DNA of 18,612 nt from assembly GCA_016928395.1 (NCBI GenBank), contig JAFGKV010000281.1, positions 1-18,612 of the forward strand, written 5' to 3'. The translations under genes were made by a program, and so were the position numbers. Shown one piece after another: positions 7,690 through 15,753 of this stretch; positions within the stretch are counted from its first letter, which is position 1, and the number at the start of each line of letters is the position of its first letter. This DNA is from Candidatus Fermentibacterota bacterium. Its GTDB lineage: Bacteria; JAFGKV01. The notes beneath the pieces are model-generated. The model saw only the letters and a program-made list of their open reading frames with translations. It was not told the DNA's origin and ran no database searches.

Positions 7690-7725
7690 CCGGAGCGGAT
7701 CCACGATGAGCCTCGAGCGCAGATC

Positions 7726-8581
7726 ATGTGGCGTGTGAGCAGTTTGCTGCTTCTCCCCACGGCGATTGCGCTGGTTCGCCATTCGCGGCCGAGACCTCGG
7801 GCCTGGCTTCGGGCCGATCCGCCGCCTGCGGTGAACCTTTCCCGTCGCACCCGCGCTCCAGACGTGGAACTGAGCACGGACGGGCCGAAGCTGTGCGGAA
7901 GACGCTCACCTGGAAGGAGACCGACGATGTGGAAGACCGCAATGCCCCCAGCGCTTCGAGATCGGCAGGCGCCGCCAAGAAAGCCCTGCTTCTCACCTTG
8001 CTCGTGCATCTCTTCAGTCTGGTATCGGTGCCGGAGCACAAGATCAGGATCGAGGTTGCCGAAAGGCTCATGGCAGCAATCAGGTTGATCTTCGCCAAAC
8101 CCCTCAACACAATCATCGCCACACACTACAATGCCGATCACACGGGCGTGGTTCGCGCACCAGTTGGGAATACCCAGCGTGTCACGCATCCGAACTGCAC
8201 AGCAACGATGAGCGAGTTTGTGCGGTTGCGGGAGGTGACCTTGCGTTCCTCGATCGCCTGCCGAACTGGGCTGACCCAACGATTCTACGCGTGAGGACCG
8301 AGCAAGTGAGACTCCGCCATTTCGGTCGCGGCCATACCACAGGTGATTTCGTGGTCGTGGTCGAGACCTCCGATGGTGCGCACACCGGGGGCCTCTTCTT
8401 CAACGGTGAGACGGTAAGCCTGTGCACCTGGACGACGGATAACACGGCAGCGGGTAGCCTCTACGATGAAGACGGCAATGCCCGGGTCGACCCGAAGGTC
8501 CTTCCCGACGAGCTGAATCACCACTACGACCTGAAGAAGGACGCCCGGGAGAAAGGGCTCGGCATCTGGATGAGCCAGTAG
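7726..8581 (+). pseudogene. Decayed metallo-beta-lactamase-fold hydrolase
   Basis: No single frame is intact, but pieces of one fold appear in order. ATG 7726 begins a signal-peptide-like stretch (MWRVSSLLLLPTAIALV). A second frame gives KPLNTIIATHYNADHTG, the zinc-binding HxHxDH region with the first His replaced (THYNADH), then VTHPNCTATMSE, like the AHxN segment after it. A third frame gives DRLPNWADPT and VRLRHFGRGHTTGDFVVVVE, then HTGGLFFNG where intact relatives have a GDLFF-type zinc ligand. The frame changes plus loss of metal ligands argue for a dead gene. The last 45 residues (VDPKVLPDELNHHYDLKKDA to GLGIW) do not fit this fold and weakly recall the C-terminus of thermonuclease-like proteins. 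The final stop (8579-8581) is one base before an ATG of the next gene. Confidence 0.5.
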
Positions 8582-8591
8582 GATGGGACGC

Positions 8592-10409
8592 ATGGACAAG
8601 AAAAAATGGACCTTCGGGATCTACCTGACCGTCCTGGCGCTCGTCTTCAGCATCGGCCTGACGTTCGCCTCGGTCGAGCTGCCGAGGCTCCTGCACTCAG
8701 CCTTGCTCAAGGCCACGCCGGCCCTCGAGGGGGATTCCCACGGCGACGAGACAACGGTCTTCCGGACCGAGCTCTTCCTGGAACACTACCATTTTCGGCT
8801 CATCGGCTATGTCTGCTTCGGACTGATAGTCCTCCTCATCGTGGCCGGCTTCGCCTCAGGAAAGGCCAACCTCTCGGCCGCCGGCGCGGCCGCGATGTTT
8901 CTGCCGGTGTTCGCCCAATTCGCCGGGGTCATGTTCTTTCTGGCCGGGCTGGGCTTACTGAACCTGGCTTGGCTGCCTGTCCTCGATGTCTCATTCGCCG
9001 TCGGCCGGCTCGGCGACATTGTCTATTGGCCATACGACGCCTTCATGTCGCTTTTTGGCCGGTGGGGTATCGACGCCCATTCGACTTTGGTCTACGCGGC
9101 GATCGGTGGAGGCCTGCTCCTGTTCATCCTGGGGACCCTGGCCTGGTTCGTCGCCCGGCAGCGCAACAAGGGCGTGGCCGATTTCTGGCCCTACCGCCTC
9201 TCTCGCCATCCCCAGTACCTCGGCTGGATTCTCTGGAGCTACGGAATGCTCTTGGCCCTCGAGCGCGTCCGCTATCCTCGGAGGTCCTGGGGTATCCCGG
9301 CCAGCCTGCCCTGGCTTCTTTCCATGATGGTCATCGTCGGCGTGGCTCTGCTCGAAGAGAGGAGAATGACGCAAACATCGGGAATGGCCTACGGCGCCTA
9401 CCGGAAAAGGGCCTCGTTCCTCATCCCCCTGCCCCGCTTCGTCAGAACGGCTCTGGCCGCTCCGATCCGGCTCCTCTTCGGGAAGAGCGTCCCCGAGCGC
9501 AAAGGGGAGATCGCCGCGGTGCTGGTCGTGGCCACCGCCCTGCTGATGTTCTCTTCCCATCTCTACACGAATCATCGCCGTTTCTCTGAACTCGCCGTCC
9601 CTGTCGGGATCGTCAGATCAGAAACCTCCCGTGTGGATCGGCTTGTCGAGGAGATGAGGCGGGCGGAGGGCTGGAGACGAAAGAACCGGCTTGCCGACGC
9701 CCTGGCGGACATCGGCCGTCCGGCCGCCGGTGCGCTCATCGGGCTGCTTGACGACCCGGACCCAGAAAGACGCCAGGAGGCCGCCCGGGCGCTGGGCTTG
9801 GTCGGAGAAAACCGGGCCGTCGGCCCGCTCCTCGGGAAGCTTTCCGACGAGAGCCTCGATGTCCGTTTCAAGGCAGTCGAGGCCCTCGGGAGGCTGCGGG
9901 CGAAGGAGGCCGTCGATACTCTCATCGTCCTCCTCATGAGCCGGACCAAGGACCTCTCCCGGCTGGCGGCCGTGGCTCTGGGCCGGATTGGCGCGGAAAC
10001 CGCGGTCGAACCCCTTCTCGGTTTTCTTGACGGCCCGAACTGGTGGGACCGCGCGGCCGCCGTCGACGCGTTGGGGGAGATCGGCTCCGAGGCCGCGCTG
10101 AATGCCCTGATGGCGAGATTCGACGGAGAGGAGGTCCATGTCCGTCGCTCGATTGTCATCGCCCTGCTCAAGATCGGTTCAGGGCGGGCATTGGCGACGC
10201 TCGAGGCCGCCCTTCAAGATGAAGACAAGGAGGTCCGCCTTTTCGCCGCCGAAGCCCTGAAGAGGCTTCGCGCCCCAGCAGGCGTCTGCTTCGTAAATAC
10301 GAGAACAGGCGGTGTTCCCGACGCTCCTCGATGGCTTGCAGTGCAAGCTGCAACGCCATTTTCATCCTCTCAGGGTGTCGCCCCCGCCCGACATGACGAC
10401 TCATATTAG
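8592..10409 (+). CDS. Membrane protein with isoprenylcysteine/phospholipid methyltransferase-like domain fused to HEAT repeats
   Basis: A 605-residue protein. The N-terminal half has about seven hydrophobic segments, beginning WTFGIYLTVLALVFSIGLTFA. It carries the ICMT/PEMT signature RLSRHPQYLGW (R205-G211), then VALLEERRM and YRKRASFLIPLPR, which match the cofactor-binding end of that superfamily. Such enzymes use S-adenosylmethionine to methylate lipids or protein C-termini. After a last membrane segment (about 307-325), residues about 348-562 form six helical repeats of about 31 residues (for example RRQEAARALGLVGENRAVGPLLGKL), a PBS-lyase/HEAT scaffold for protein contacts. The final 45 residues are not HEAT-like. 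AGGA at 8580-8583 suits ATG 8592; ATG 8583 is an alternative. Codon choice is strongly biased to GCC, CTC and GAG, and the neighbours on both sides are broken, which suggests acquisition by transfer. The methyl acceptor is unknown. Confidence 0.8.
   Translation: MDKKKWTFGIYLTVLALVFSIGLTFASVELPRLLHSALLKATPALEGDSHGDETTVFRTELFLEHYHFRLIGYVCFGLIVLLIVAGFASGKANLSAAGAAAMFLPVFAQFAGVMFFLAGLGLLNLAWLPVLDVSFAVGRLGDIVYWPYDAFMSLFGRWGIDAHSTLVYAAIGGGLLLFILGTLAWFVARQRNKGVADFWPYRLSRHPQYLGWILWSYGMLLALERVRYPRRSWGIPASLPWLLSMMVIVGVALLEERRMTQTSGMAYGAYRKRASFLIPLPRFVRTALAAPIRLLFGKSVPERKGEIAAVLVVATALLMFSSHLYTNHRRFSELAVPVGIVRSETSRVDRLVEEMRRAEGWRRKNRLADALADIGRPAAGALIGLLDDPDPERRQEAARALGLVGENRAVGPLLGKLSDESLDVRFKAVEALGRLRAKEAVDTLIVLLMSRTKDLSRLAAVALGRIGAETAVEPLLGFLDGPNWWDRAAAVDALGEIGSEAALNALMARFDGEEVHVRRSIVIALLKIGSGRALATLEAALQDEDKEVRLFAAEALKRLRAPAGVCFVNTRTGGVPDAPRWLAVQAATPFSSSQGVAPARHDDSY
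10331..10359. repeat. Hairpin near the 3' end of the methyltransferase-HEAT frame
   Basis: ATGGCTTGCAG (10331-10341) pairs with CTGCAACGCCAT (10348-10359) around a TGCAAG loop, with one bulged C. It lies in the part of the frame that no longer encodes HEAT repeats, so it may be non-coding in origin. Confidence 0.4.
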
Positions 10410-11398
10410 AATAGTGGCCGCGGGATGACCGATTGTCGTGGTGTCCCGTGAGCACTGCCTCACACCATCGCTGGACCGCTCGGTGTCTACTTTTCGCGGA
10501 GATCCTTCAGCATCTTTGTGGCTTGGGCGTGGTCGGGATTCAGTCTCAGGACTCAAACGAGAGGATGAAGGTAACGACGCACAAGGCAACGGGGCTACTC
10601 GCGCGGCAGGAGGGGATGAAGGCGAAGTCCGCGCAGAAGCGCTGTGGAGCCGACGTGTTCAGCAGACGCGTATTCCCGTCGACGCAGATCCCGTTCGGGT
10701 CACCGAGTTCTCCCCCTTCGAGCCACGGGTCGAACGCTGCGCCCCTTCTCAGCCAATGGACCTTGTTGCCGCGCGAATCTTACACGGTGAGGGTGCCGTC
10801 CCGCGGGCCCGTGAGGCCGATGGCTCCATGACACGCGCCGTGGGGGAGCTCCTGGATCACGGGGGCAGGACTCGCGGCCGAGTCGATGAACACAAGGCCC
10901 TGCGGATCGATGCACGGATGTGCATCAGCTCGCAGTCTCCCGAAGGGGTTACCTCAGCAAGACGCGGGCCTTTCGTCCGCGGGATCTTCACATCACGTTG
11001 AGGCGGGATTCGATACGGGCAATGCAGGAGGGGCCAGGGACACTGTCAGGTGGGCACGCAAGGGCGCGGCTGTCCGATTCTGAACGGTGGGCCTGCATGG
11101 AGGGGGCGTCGAATGCGCCCGCAGTCAGGCAGTTTCCGCGTGTCGACCGGGAGGGGAATCGCGCATCGTGGAGGCAGCGGAACTCGTCTTGGGCCATCGG
11201 TAGACCAGTGTCGTCACCTATCGAGAGCGGATCGCGGGCCGTTGAAGAGGAGAGCCGGCAAGGCGACGCAAAACCTGCGTCTCGTCAGGGGATCTTGGTT
11301 GAGGGCGCCATCGCCGCGGAGGACGACCATCAGAGATCCCGACGCCAAGAAGCCGTGGTTTTAGATCTGGCGGCGTGGCAGAAGGGCTGGTGAGCGGC
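10410..11398. other. About 1 kb without an intact gene
   Basis: Open frames on both strands are short or of low-complexity arginine/glycine/serine-rich composition. Apart from the possible minus-strand remnant at 10546-10953, I see no domain, RNA gene or mobile element. The stretch next to the glycosyltransferase stop (10954-11398) shows nothing recognisable. Confidence 0.5.
10546..10953 (-). pseudogene. Possible remnant of a beta-propeller (SMP-30/NHL-like) protein
   Basis: One minus frame, interrupted by a TAA at 10780-10782, reads like a degraded secreted protein. Before the stop is DAHPCIDPQGLVFIDSAA; after it are DSRGNKVHWLRRG, LGDPNGICVDGNTRLLN and RFCADFAFIPSC. The DPNGICVDGN-RLL phrase resembles blade sequences of SMP-30/gluconolactonase or NHL propellers, and ADFAFIP resembles their last blade. 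The frame is bounded by a stop near 10954 and has no start signal. The match is by eye only and family assignment is weak. Confidence 0.3.
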
Positions 11399-12970
11399 TC
11401 AGTCAAGAGCCGTGAGCCGGGCCGTGTCTTCGACCACGCGGTAGGCCACGACACCGCGGACCGTGTCCACGGGGGCGTAGGAGGCGTCGAGGAGGGCTCC
11501 CAGCGGGTATCGGTGCACGGGGAACTTGCCCCAGTAGTGGAATCCGGCGGGAGCGGTGTCGTAGATCATGACCGGGCGCTTCTCACGGAGATCACCCAGG
11601 GCCAGGTTCCAGTTCTCCCACACGACGAAGGGCATGGGATCGGTGCGCTGGTCGAGGCTGTACGGCAGGCCGGGCACATAGCCCGCCAGCGACTGGGGGT
11701 AGACGAATCTCGCCCCCGGCTGACGGTCGGCGAAGTAGTATGCCGGGGAGGCATAGCCCCAGACGAAGACCCTCTCGTCAGGCATGGTGTTTGCTGCGGC
11801 ATGCCTCGCCAGGTCGCGGAGCAGGGGATGCTGTGACTCCAGGCCGCCGGCGGCTACCCAGACCTGCGAAAATACTGCAAGACCGGCCAAGGGAAACCCT
11901 GCCCAGAGCAGGCGGCGGAACGCGCGCGGATCCAGACTTCGGGCTACCATGGGGAAGATGGCGCCGAACAGGATGCTCCACGCAGGCACGGTCTGCAGGA
12001 AGTAGTGGCCGAAGTAGCGGCCTCCCAGGCTTAGTGCGGCGAAGGAGGCGGCGAGCCAGAGCAGCAGGAAAGAGGTGAGCGGTCTTTGGCTCGGGGCGAA
12101 AGAGCCCCGATGGCCCCGCAACCCCCGCCAGATGACCGAGAGGGGCAAGAGATTCGCCAACAGATAGAAGATAACCCTGACAGTGCCGTGGGGCTGGGCG
12201 TCTTCCAGGGAGAACGACATCAGGCCTCCGCCCGCGCCGATGTAACGGGCATTGGAGGTGAAGTTCCAGTAGATCGCTTCGTCCAGCACTCCCTGACGCG
12301 CCAGGATCGCCGCAACGGCAGCAGTGCCCAAACCAACGCCACCGAAGAGGCCGGTCAGCCTCACCAGAACGTCGCATCGCTGGCCTTTTCGAATCAAACT
12401 CCACCCGCCCCATGCGCCCAACACGGGCAGCATCACCCAGCCCTTCTGGTAGCAGAGGCCGCCGGCGAATGTGCTCACGCCCGCCAGACAGCCGGCCAGG
12501 AAGGGTCTCCTCGGAGCCCACCACAGCAGGGCCGCCAGCATCAGGAACGGATTCATGAGCTGCTCGCCGTTGGTGGCCAGCATGTCATTGGGGAGATAGA
12601 CCGAGGAACCAACGATGTAGGCAAGCGCCGCCCAACGGGCCTCTTCCCGGCCGAATCCGGCGCGACGAAGCAGGCTGCCCCCGGCATACGCCCCCACCAG
12701 TATCCACGCAAGGCCGAACCAATGCACCGCCAGGACACTACGCCCTCCTATCGCCATGACCGCTGCGTAGATCCAATACAGGAGGGGGGGCTTGTTGTCG
12801 CCGTAGTCGACGTAGAGCCTGCCGCCATCCAGCAGCTCGCGGGCGCACACGCCGTGGCCCGCCTCGTCGGTATCGATGATGGGCAGGATCAGCGCCGGGA
12901 GTCGCAGGAGAGCGGCAAGCAGCAGTATGAAGACCGCGAAGCGCAGTTGGGAGAGCTGCCGGATCGGCAC
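11399..12970 (-). CDS. Polyprenol-phosphate-sugar-dependent glycosyltransferase, family 39/ArnT type
   Basis: A 523-residue multi-pass membrane protein. After the first membrane helix it has IIDTDEAGHGVCARELLDGG (about residues 31-50), the acidic loop typical of GT39/PMT and ArnT-like enzymes, then YVDYGDNKPPLLYW, another hallmark of the group. About ten more hydrophobic segments follow and a periplasmic C-terminal domain of about 120 residues (DERVFVWGYASPAYYFADRQ onwards). These enzymes move a sugar from a lipid-phosphate carrier to lipid, protein or glycan on the outer face of the inner membrane. The GTG start directly abuts the TGA of the ligase-like gene (TGAGTG) with GGAG six bases upstream, so the pair is translationally coupled. 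Acceptor and sugar are unknown. Confidence 0.85.
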   Translation of the reverse strand: MPIRQLSQLRFAVFILLLAALLRLPALILPIIDTDEAGHGVCARELLDGGRLYVDYGDNKPPLLYWIYAAVMAIGGRSVLAVHWFGLAWILVGAYAGGSLLRRAGFGREEARWAALAYIVGSSVYLPNDMLATNGEQLMNPFLMLAALLWWAPRRPFLAGCLAGVSTFAGGLCYQKGWVMLPVLGAWGGWSLIRKGQRCDVLVRLTGLFGGVGLGTAAVAAILARQGVLDEAIYWNFTSNARYIGAGGGLMSFSLEDAQPHGTVRVIFYLLANLLPLSVIWRGLRGHRGSFAPSQRPLTSFLLLWLAASFAALSLGGRYFGHYFLQTVPAWSILFGAIFPMVARSLDPRAFRRLLWAGFPLAGLAVFSQVWVAAGGLESQHPLLRDLARHAAANTMPDERVFVWGYASPAYYFADRQPGARFVYPQSLAGYVPGLPYSLDQRTDPMPFVVWENWNLALGDLREKRPVMIYDTAPAGFHYWGKFPVHRYPLGALLDASYAPVDTVRGVVAYRVVEDTARLTALD

Positions 12971-14092
12971 TCAGTACTCCACCAGAGACTGGATCGCCAT
13001 GCCGACGATGATAACGCGGGATGCGCAGAGGAATGCGGCGTCGAACGGGTTTGCACGCCGCTCCGCCTCGGCAAGGCGTCGCCACCCATCGATGATGAGC
13101 CAGGCCAGCAAGGGCAGCGAGAGCACTCCGAGCTCACAGGCCAGATGAAGCACGAGATTGTGAGGGGTCGTCAGCAATGCCGCGGAGTCCGAAGGGGGCA
13201 ACATCCCATAGTACGAACCGAATGTGCCCAATCCAGTGCCCAGCAGCGGATAGGCCCACGCCAAAGCCAGGGCAGTCCGCCAGGCCAGAATGCGGTGGAT
13301 ATCGTCGGCACGGATAAGCCGGCCCCAAGGCCCCACCAGCATTCCCACCACAGCGACGGCAAGCACTACCAGCGCCAGTCTCCGGTGGGAGCGAAGCGCC
13401 AGGTACAGCGCCTGCACGCTGAATGCGACCCATGCCATCCGTGATGACGTAGCAATCAGCACCAGAACCAGCGCCACCCCAAGGGTCACGCCGAGCCCTC
13501 GGATCACCCCGCGATATGAGATGAACAAGGGCAGGGTCACCAAGGGCCAGACCATGAGCACATAGCGAGCCAACGCATTGGGCGTCCCCAGGGACCCCCA
13601 GGCCTCGCGGCGATGCACCATGGTCTGCCATGCGCCCAGGGTAACCTGTTCGACCGTAAGGGCGATCAGAACCGGCATCGCAATCCATCGCGCGTGTGCA
13701 GGCATGAACAGGGACACCAACGCCACGGCGCCCAGGATCCAAAGGCTCTTCTCCATGAACACCACCGTCGCGATCCACGGGGCCGGTGACGCCGCTGCGC
13801 TGACGGCGGCCAGACCCAGGAGAAGAAGAAGAGGAACCGGCATTCGAAACGTTGCCCATCGGATCTCACCGAGAACAAGGCCCGCCGCGATGGCCACGCC
13901 TGCCACCACGGGAACCAAGGCCTGAAGATCCGGCGCCCCGGGCCAGGGTGTCTGCTGCGCGGCCATGATCGTGGCCACGAGGAGAAGTATGCGAACGATG
14001 GTGGATCGGTCTATCTTAGCACCCTCACGAATGACTCCAGATGCCTCGGCACGCACTGTTGCGGATACCATGGCATTTGACCGTCGCTGCAT
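12971..14092 (-). CDS. O-antigen ligase/polymerase-like membrane protein (Wzy_C family)
   Basis: A 373-residue membrane protein with about ten hydrophobic segments. The large periplasmic region includes WGSLGTPNALARYVLMVWPL, the family-typical segment with a conserved Asn-Ala in the loop, then SRMAWVAFSVQALYLALRS, and the late YPLLGTGLGTFG and TTPHNLVLHLACELGVL, matching the HN-containing motif of O-antigen ligases. Such proteins attach or polymerise glycan chains from undecaprenyl carriers at the periplasmic face. It is somewhat short, ending just after the last helix. The ATG at 14092 has no clear Shine-Dalgarno site; a downstream ATG (residue 8) is possible. It abuts the glycosyltransferase and is divergent from the TPR membrane protein. 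Confidence 0.82.
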   Translation of the reverse strand: MQRRSNAMVSATVRAEASGVIREGAKIDRSTIVRILLLVATIMAAQQTPWPGAPDLQALVPVVAGVAIAAGLVLGEIRWATFRMPVPLLLLLGLAAVSAAASPAPWIATVVFMEKSLWILGAVALVSLFMPAHARWIAMPVLIALTVEQVTLGAWQTMVHRREAWGSLGTPNALARYVLMVWPLVTLPLFISYRGVIRGLGVTLGVALVLVLIATSSRMAWVAFSVQALYLALRSHRRLALVVLAVAVVGMLVGPWGRLIRADDIHRILAWRTALALAWAYPLLGTGLGTFGSYYGMLPPSDSAALLTTPHNLVLHLACELGVLSLPLLAWLIIDGWRRLAEAERRANPFDAAFLCASRVIIVGMAIQSLVEY

Positions 14093-14154
14093 CCTGAGCG
14101 GCTGTGGCCTTCAGGGCTGGAAACTACGTGATAGACTCCCATCCGGGTAGGACA

Positions 14155-15753
14155 ATGCGCGCACACTCTCTCATCATCGGGTTCATCCTTGCTGCCGGAT
14201 GGATTGCCGCATTGATGAACGGAGTGGACGGAGCGACCGTTGTCTGCCTGCTCATCGCCTGGCTCATTGGCCGGGCCACCGCGGAATGGGCGACTGTCAT
14301 CGCCTGGCTGCTGCTGCTCACGGCTCAGGCATCCGGCGCCGGCACCGGCCCTGGCGCACTCATGGGGGGGATGGCCCTTCTGGCTTTGATTCTCGGCGGT
14401 TTCAGGAGGCCGGCGGGAAGTCTCCGGTGGGCCATTCTAGGCGCCGCGGTCCTGCTGGCCGTGCTGAGCGTCGTTAGTACGGTGTGGGGGCTGAACACTC
14501 TCGCTGCTCCACCGCTGGCTCTGATTCCTCTGTGGTTTCTGGCCGGCACCTTCCCCAGCAGAGCATCCCGCCGGCTTCTCTGGTGGGGGAGCCTCCCGGC
14601 CGTTCCTCTGGCGCTGGCTTTGGGGGTATATGCCATTGCGGGAGGAGAGATCGCCCGCCGCGAACGATCGCTGGAGGAGTTTCGGCGGCAGTTCCAAGAA
14701 CTGCCGCCGACCGCCCAACTCTCCGCTATCCAGCAGAGGCTTGCCATTGATCCATGGGTTCCCGGCCTGTGGGCCCAGCTCGGCGAGTTCCAACTGGATG
14801 CCGGTCAGTTGGATGAGGCCCATGCGGCGTTCAGGAAGGGCTACACGGTCAGGCCCGGGAAGGCAAACCCGTGTCAACGGCGATTCGTGCAGACGGCTGC
14901 GACCCTGGGCAAATGGCGGGATGTGGCCGACCTCACGGTTGGCGGCGACCTGACCATCATGCCTGAGTCTCACCGAGCCGCCACCGCCTTCGCCGCCGAG
15001 CTGTGGCGACGGAACGCGATCGGTCGGGCGCGCGAGATCATGAGTCCGTGGGAAGCCGGCAATCGGTGGGCGACGGAGTTGGCGGGATGGCTTGCCCATG
15101 ATGACGGTGATGATAGCGCGGCGCTGGGTCTCTTGCTGCCGCTTCTGGACGACTCTCTCTCGGGTGAATCGGTGTATCGGGCTGCCATGGCTGCGCAAGG
15201 ACTGGGATTGGATCGTATTCGAGACGATCTGCTTTGCGTCGGCACGGAACGGCATCCCCGGCATCTGCGTCTTGGGCAGGTTGCCGGTCTGCCTTCACCA
15301 AAGCTGCCGGCACACCGACTCGGGCAGGGAATCATCCTGGGCAATACCGTGCGGCTGTTGGCATGGGAAGGCGAACCACACCCAGTGCGGGCCGGGGACA
15401 CGCTCGCCGTGTCCATCGCCTGGGAGCCGACGAAACCTCTGCCGGCCATGCAGATCATTCTCCACCTTGACCTTGGGGCTCCTCCTCGCAAGCGCATAAA
15501 TGCCGACTTCTGGCCAGAGCGGCGGCGTGATGCCACGGTGGGCTGGCCTGTCGGCGAGCTGGCCGTCGCCTCCACCCGGGTGCCGATTCCGGCCGATGCC
15601 CCGTCGGGCCGCTACACCGTGTACACGGGGATGTGGATTCCCGGTGACCGGGAGAGCAGGCTGCTGCCCGGGCCAGCAGACTCCCACCGGGTTCCCCGGG
15701 GGGAGTACCGTTTCCCGTTGGGCGATGTAGCTGTCCTCGCTCCGGGTGGCTAA
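14155..15753 (+). CDS. Membrane protein with TPR region and C-terminal beta-rich domain, polysaccharide-locus associated
   Basis: A 532-residue protein whose overall family I do not recognise. Residues 4-163 hold about seven hydrophobic segments. Residues about 165-330 are helical and include one clear TPR unit (LWAQLGEFQLDAGQLDEAHA, about 205-224) and weaker ones. Residues about 395-520 resemble the beta-sandwich often attached to membrane glycosyltransferases: AGDTLAVSIAWEP and VPIPADAPSGRYTVYTGMW are its characteristic strands. O-antigen ligases often carry a TPR tail; here the ligase lacks one and this divergent neighbour has it, so the two may act together. I chose ATG 14155, preceded by GGTAGGA at short spacing, over GTG 14104, which would overlap the divergent gene's leader and add 17 polar residues. 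Its stop shares CTAA with the agmatinase stop. Confidence 0.7.
   Translation: MRAHSLIIGFILAAGWIAALMNGVDGATVVCLLIAWLIGRATAEWATVIAWLLLLTAQASGAGTGPGALMGGMALLALILGGFRRPAGSLRWAILGAAVLLAVLSVVSTVWGLNTLAAPPLALIPLWFLAGTFPSRASRRLLWWGSLPAVPLALALGVYAIAGGEIARRERSLEEFRRQFQELPPTAQLSAIQQRLAIDPWVPGLWAQLGEFQLDAGQLDEAHAAFRKGYTVRPGKANPCQRRFVQTAATLGKWRDVADLTVGGDLTIMPESHRAATAFAAELWRRNAIGRAREIMSPWEAGNRWATELAGWLAHDDGDDSAALGLLLPLLDDSLSGESVYRAAMAAQGLGLDRIRDDLLCVGTERHPRHLRLGQVAGLPSPKLPAHRLGQGIILGNTVRLLAWEGEPHPVRAGDTLAVSIAWEPTKPLPAMQIILHLDLGAPPRKRINADFWPERRRDATVGWPVGELAVASTRVPIPADAPSGRYTVYTGMWIPGDRESRLLPGPADSHRVPRGEYRFPLGDVAVLAPGG

Noticed and set aside
11210-11245. A short plus-strand phrase SSVVTYRERIA resembling a YbaY-type lipoprotein segment
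   Set aside because: Only about ten residues match, a stop follows at once, and no flanking similarity supports it.
10438-11393. Plus-strand open frames of 187 and 157 codons
   Set aside because: They are Arg/Gly/Ser-rich with no motifs or start signals, as expected of random open frames in GC-rich DNA.
12086-13444. A 452-codon plus-strand open frame
   Set aside because: It is antisense to the glycosyltransferase and ligase-like genes, is rich in Gln, Arg, Gly and His, has no membrane or catalytic motif, and crosses both real genes.
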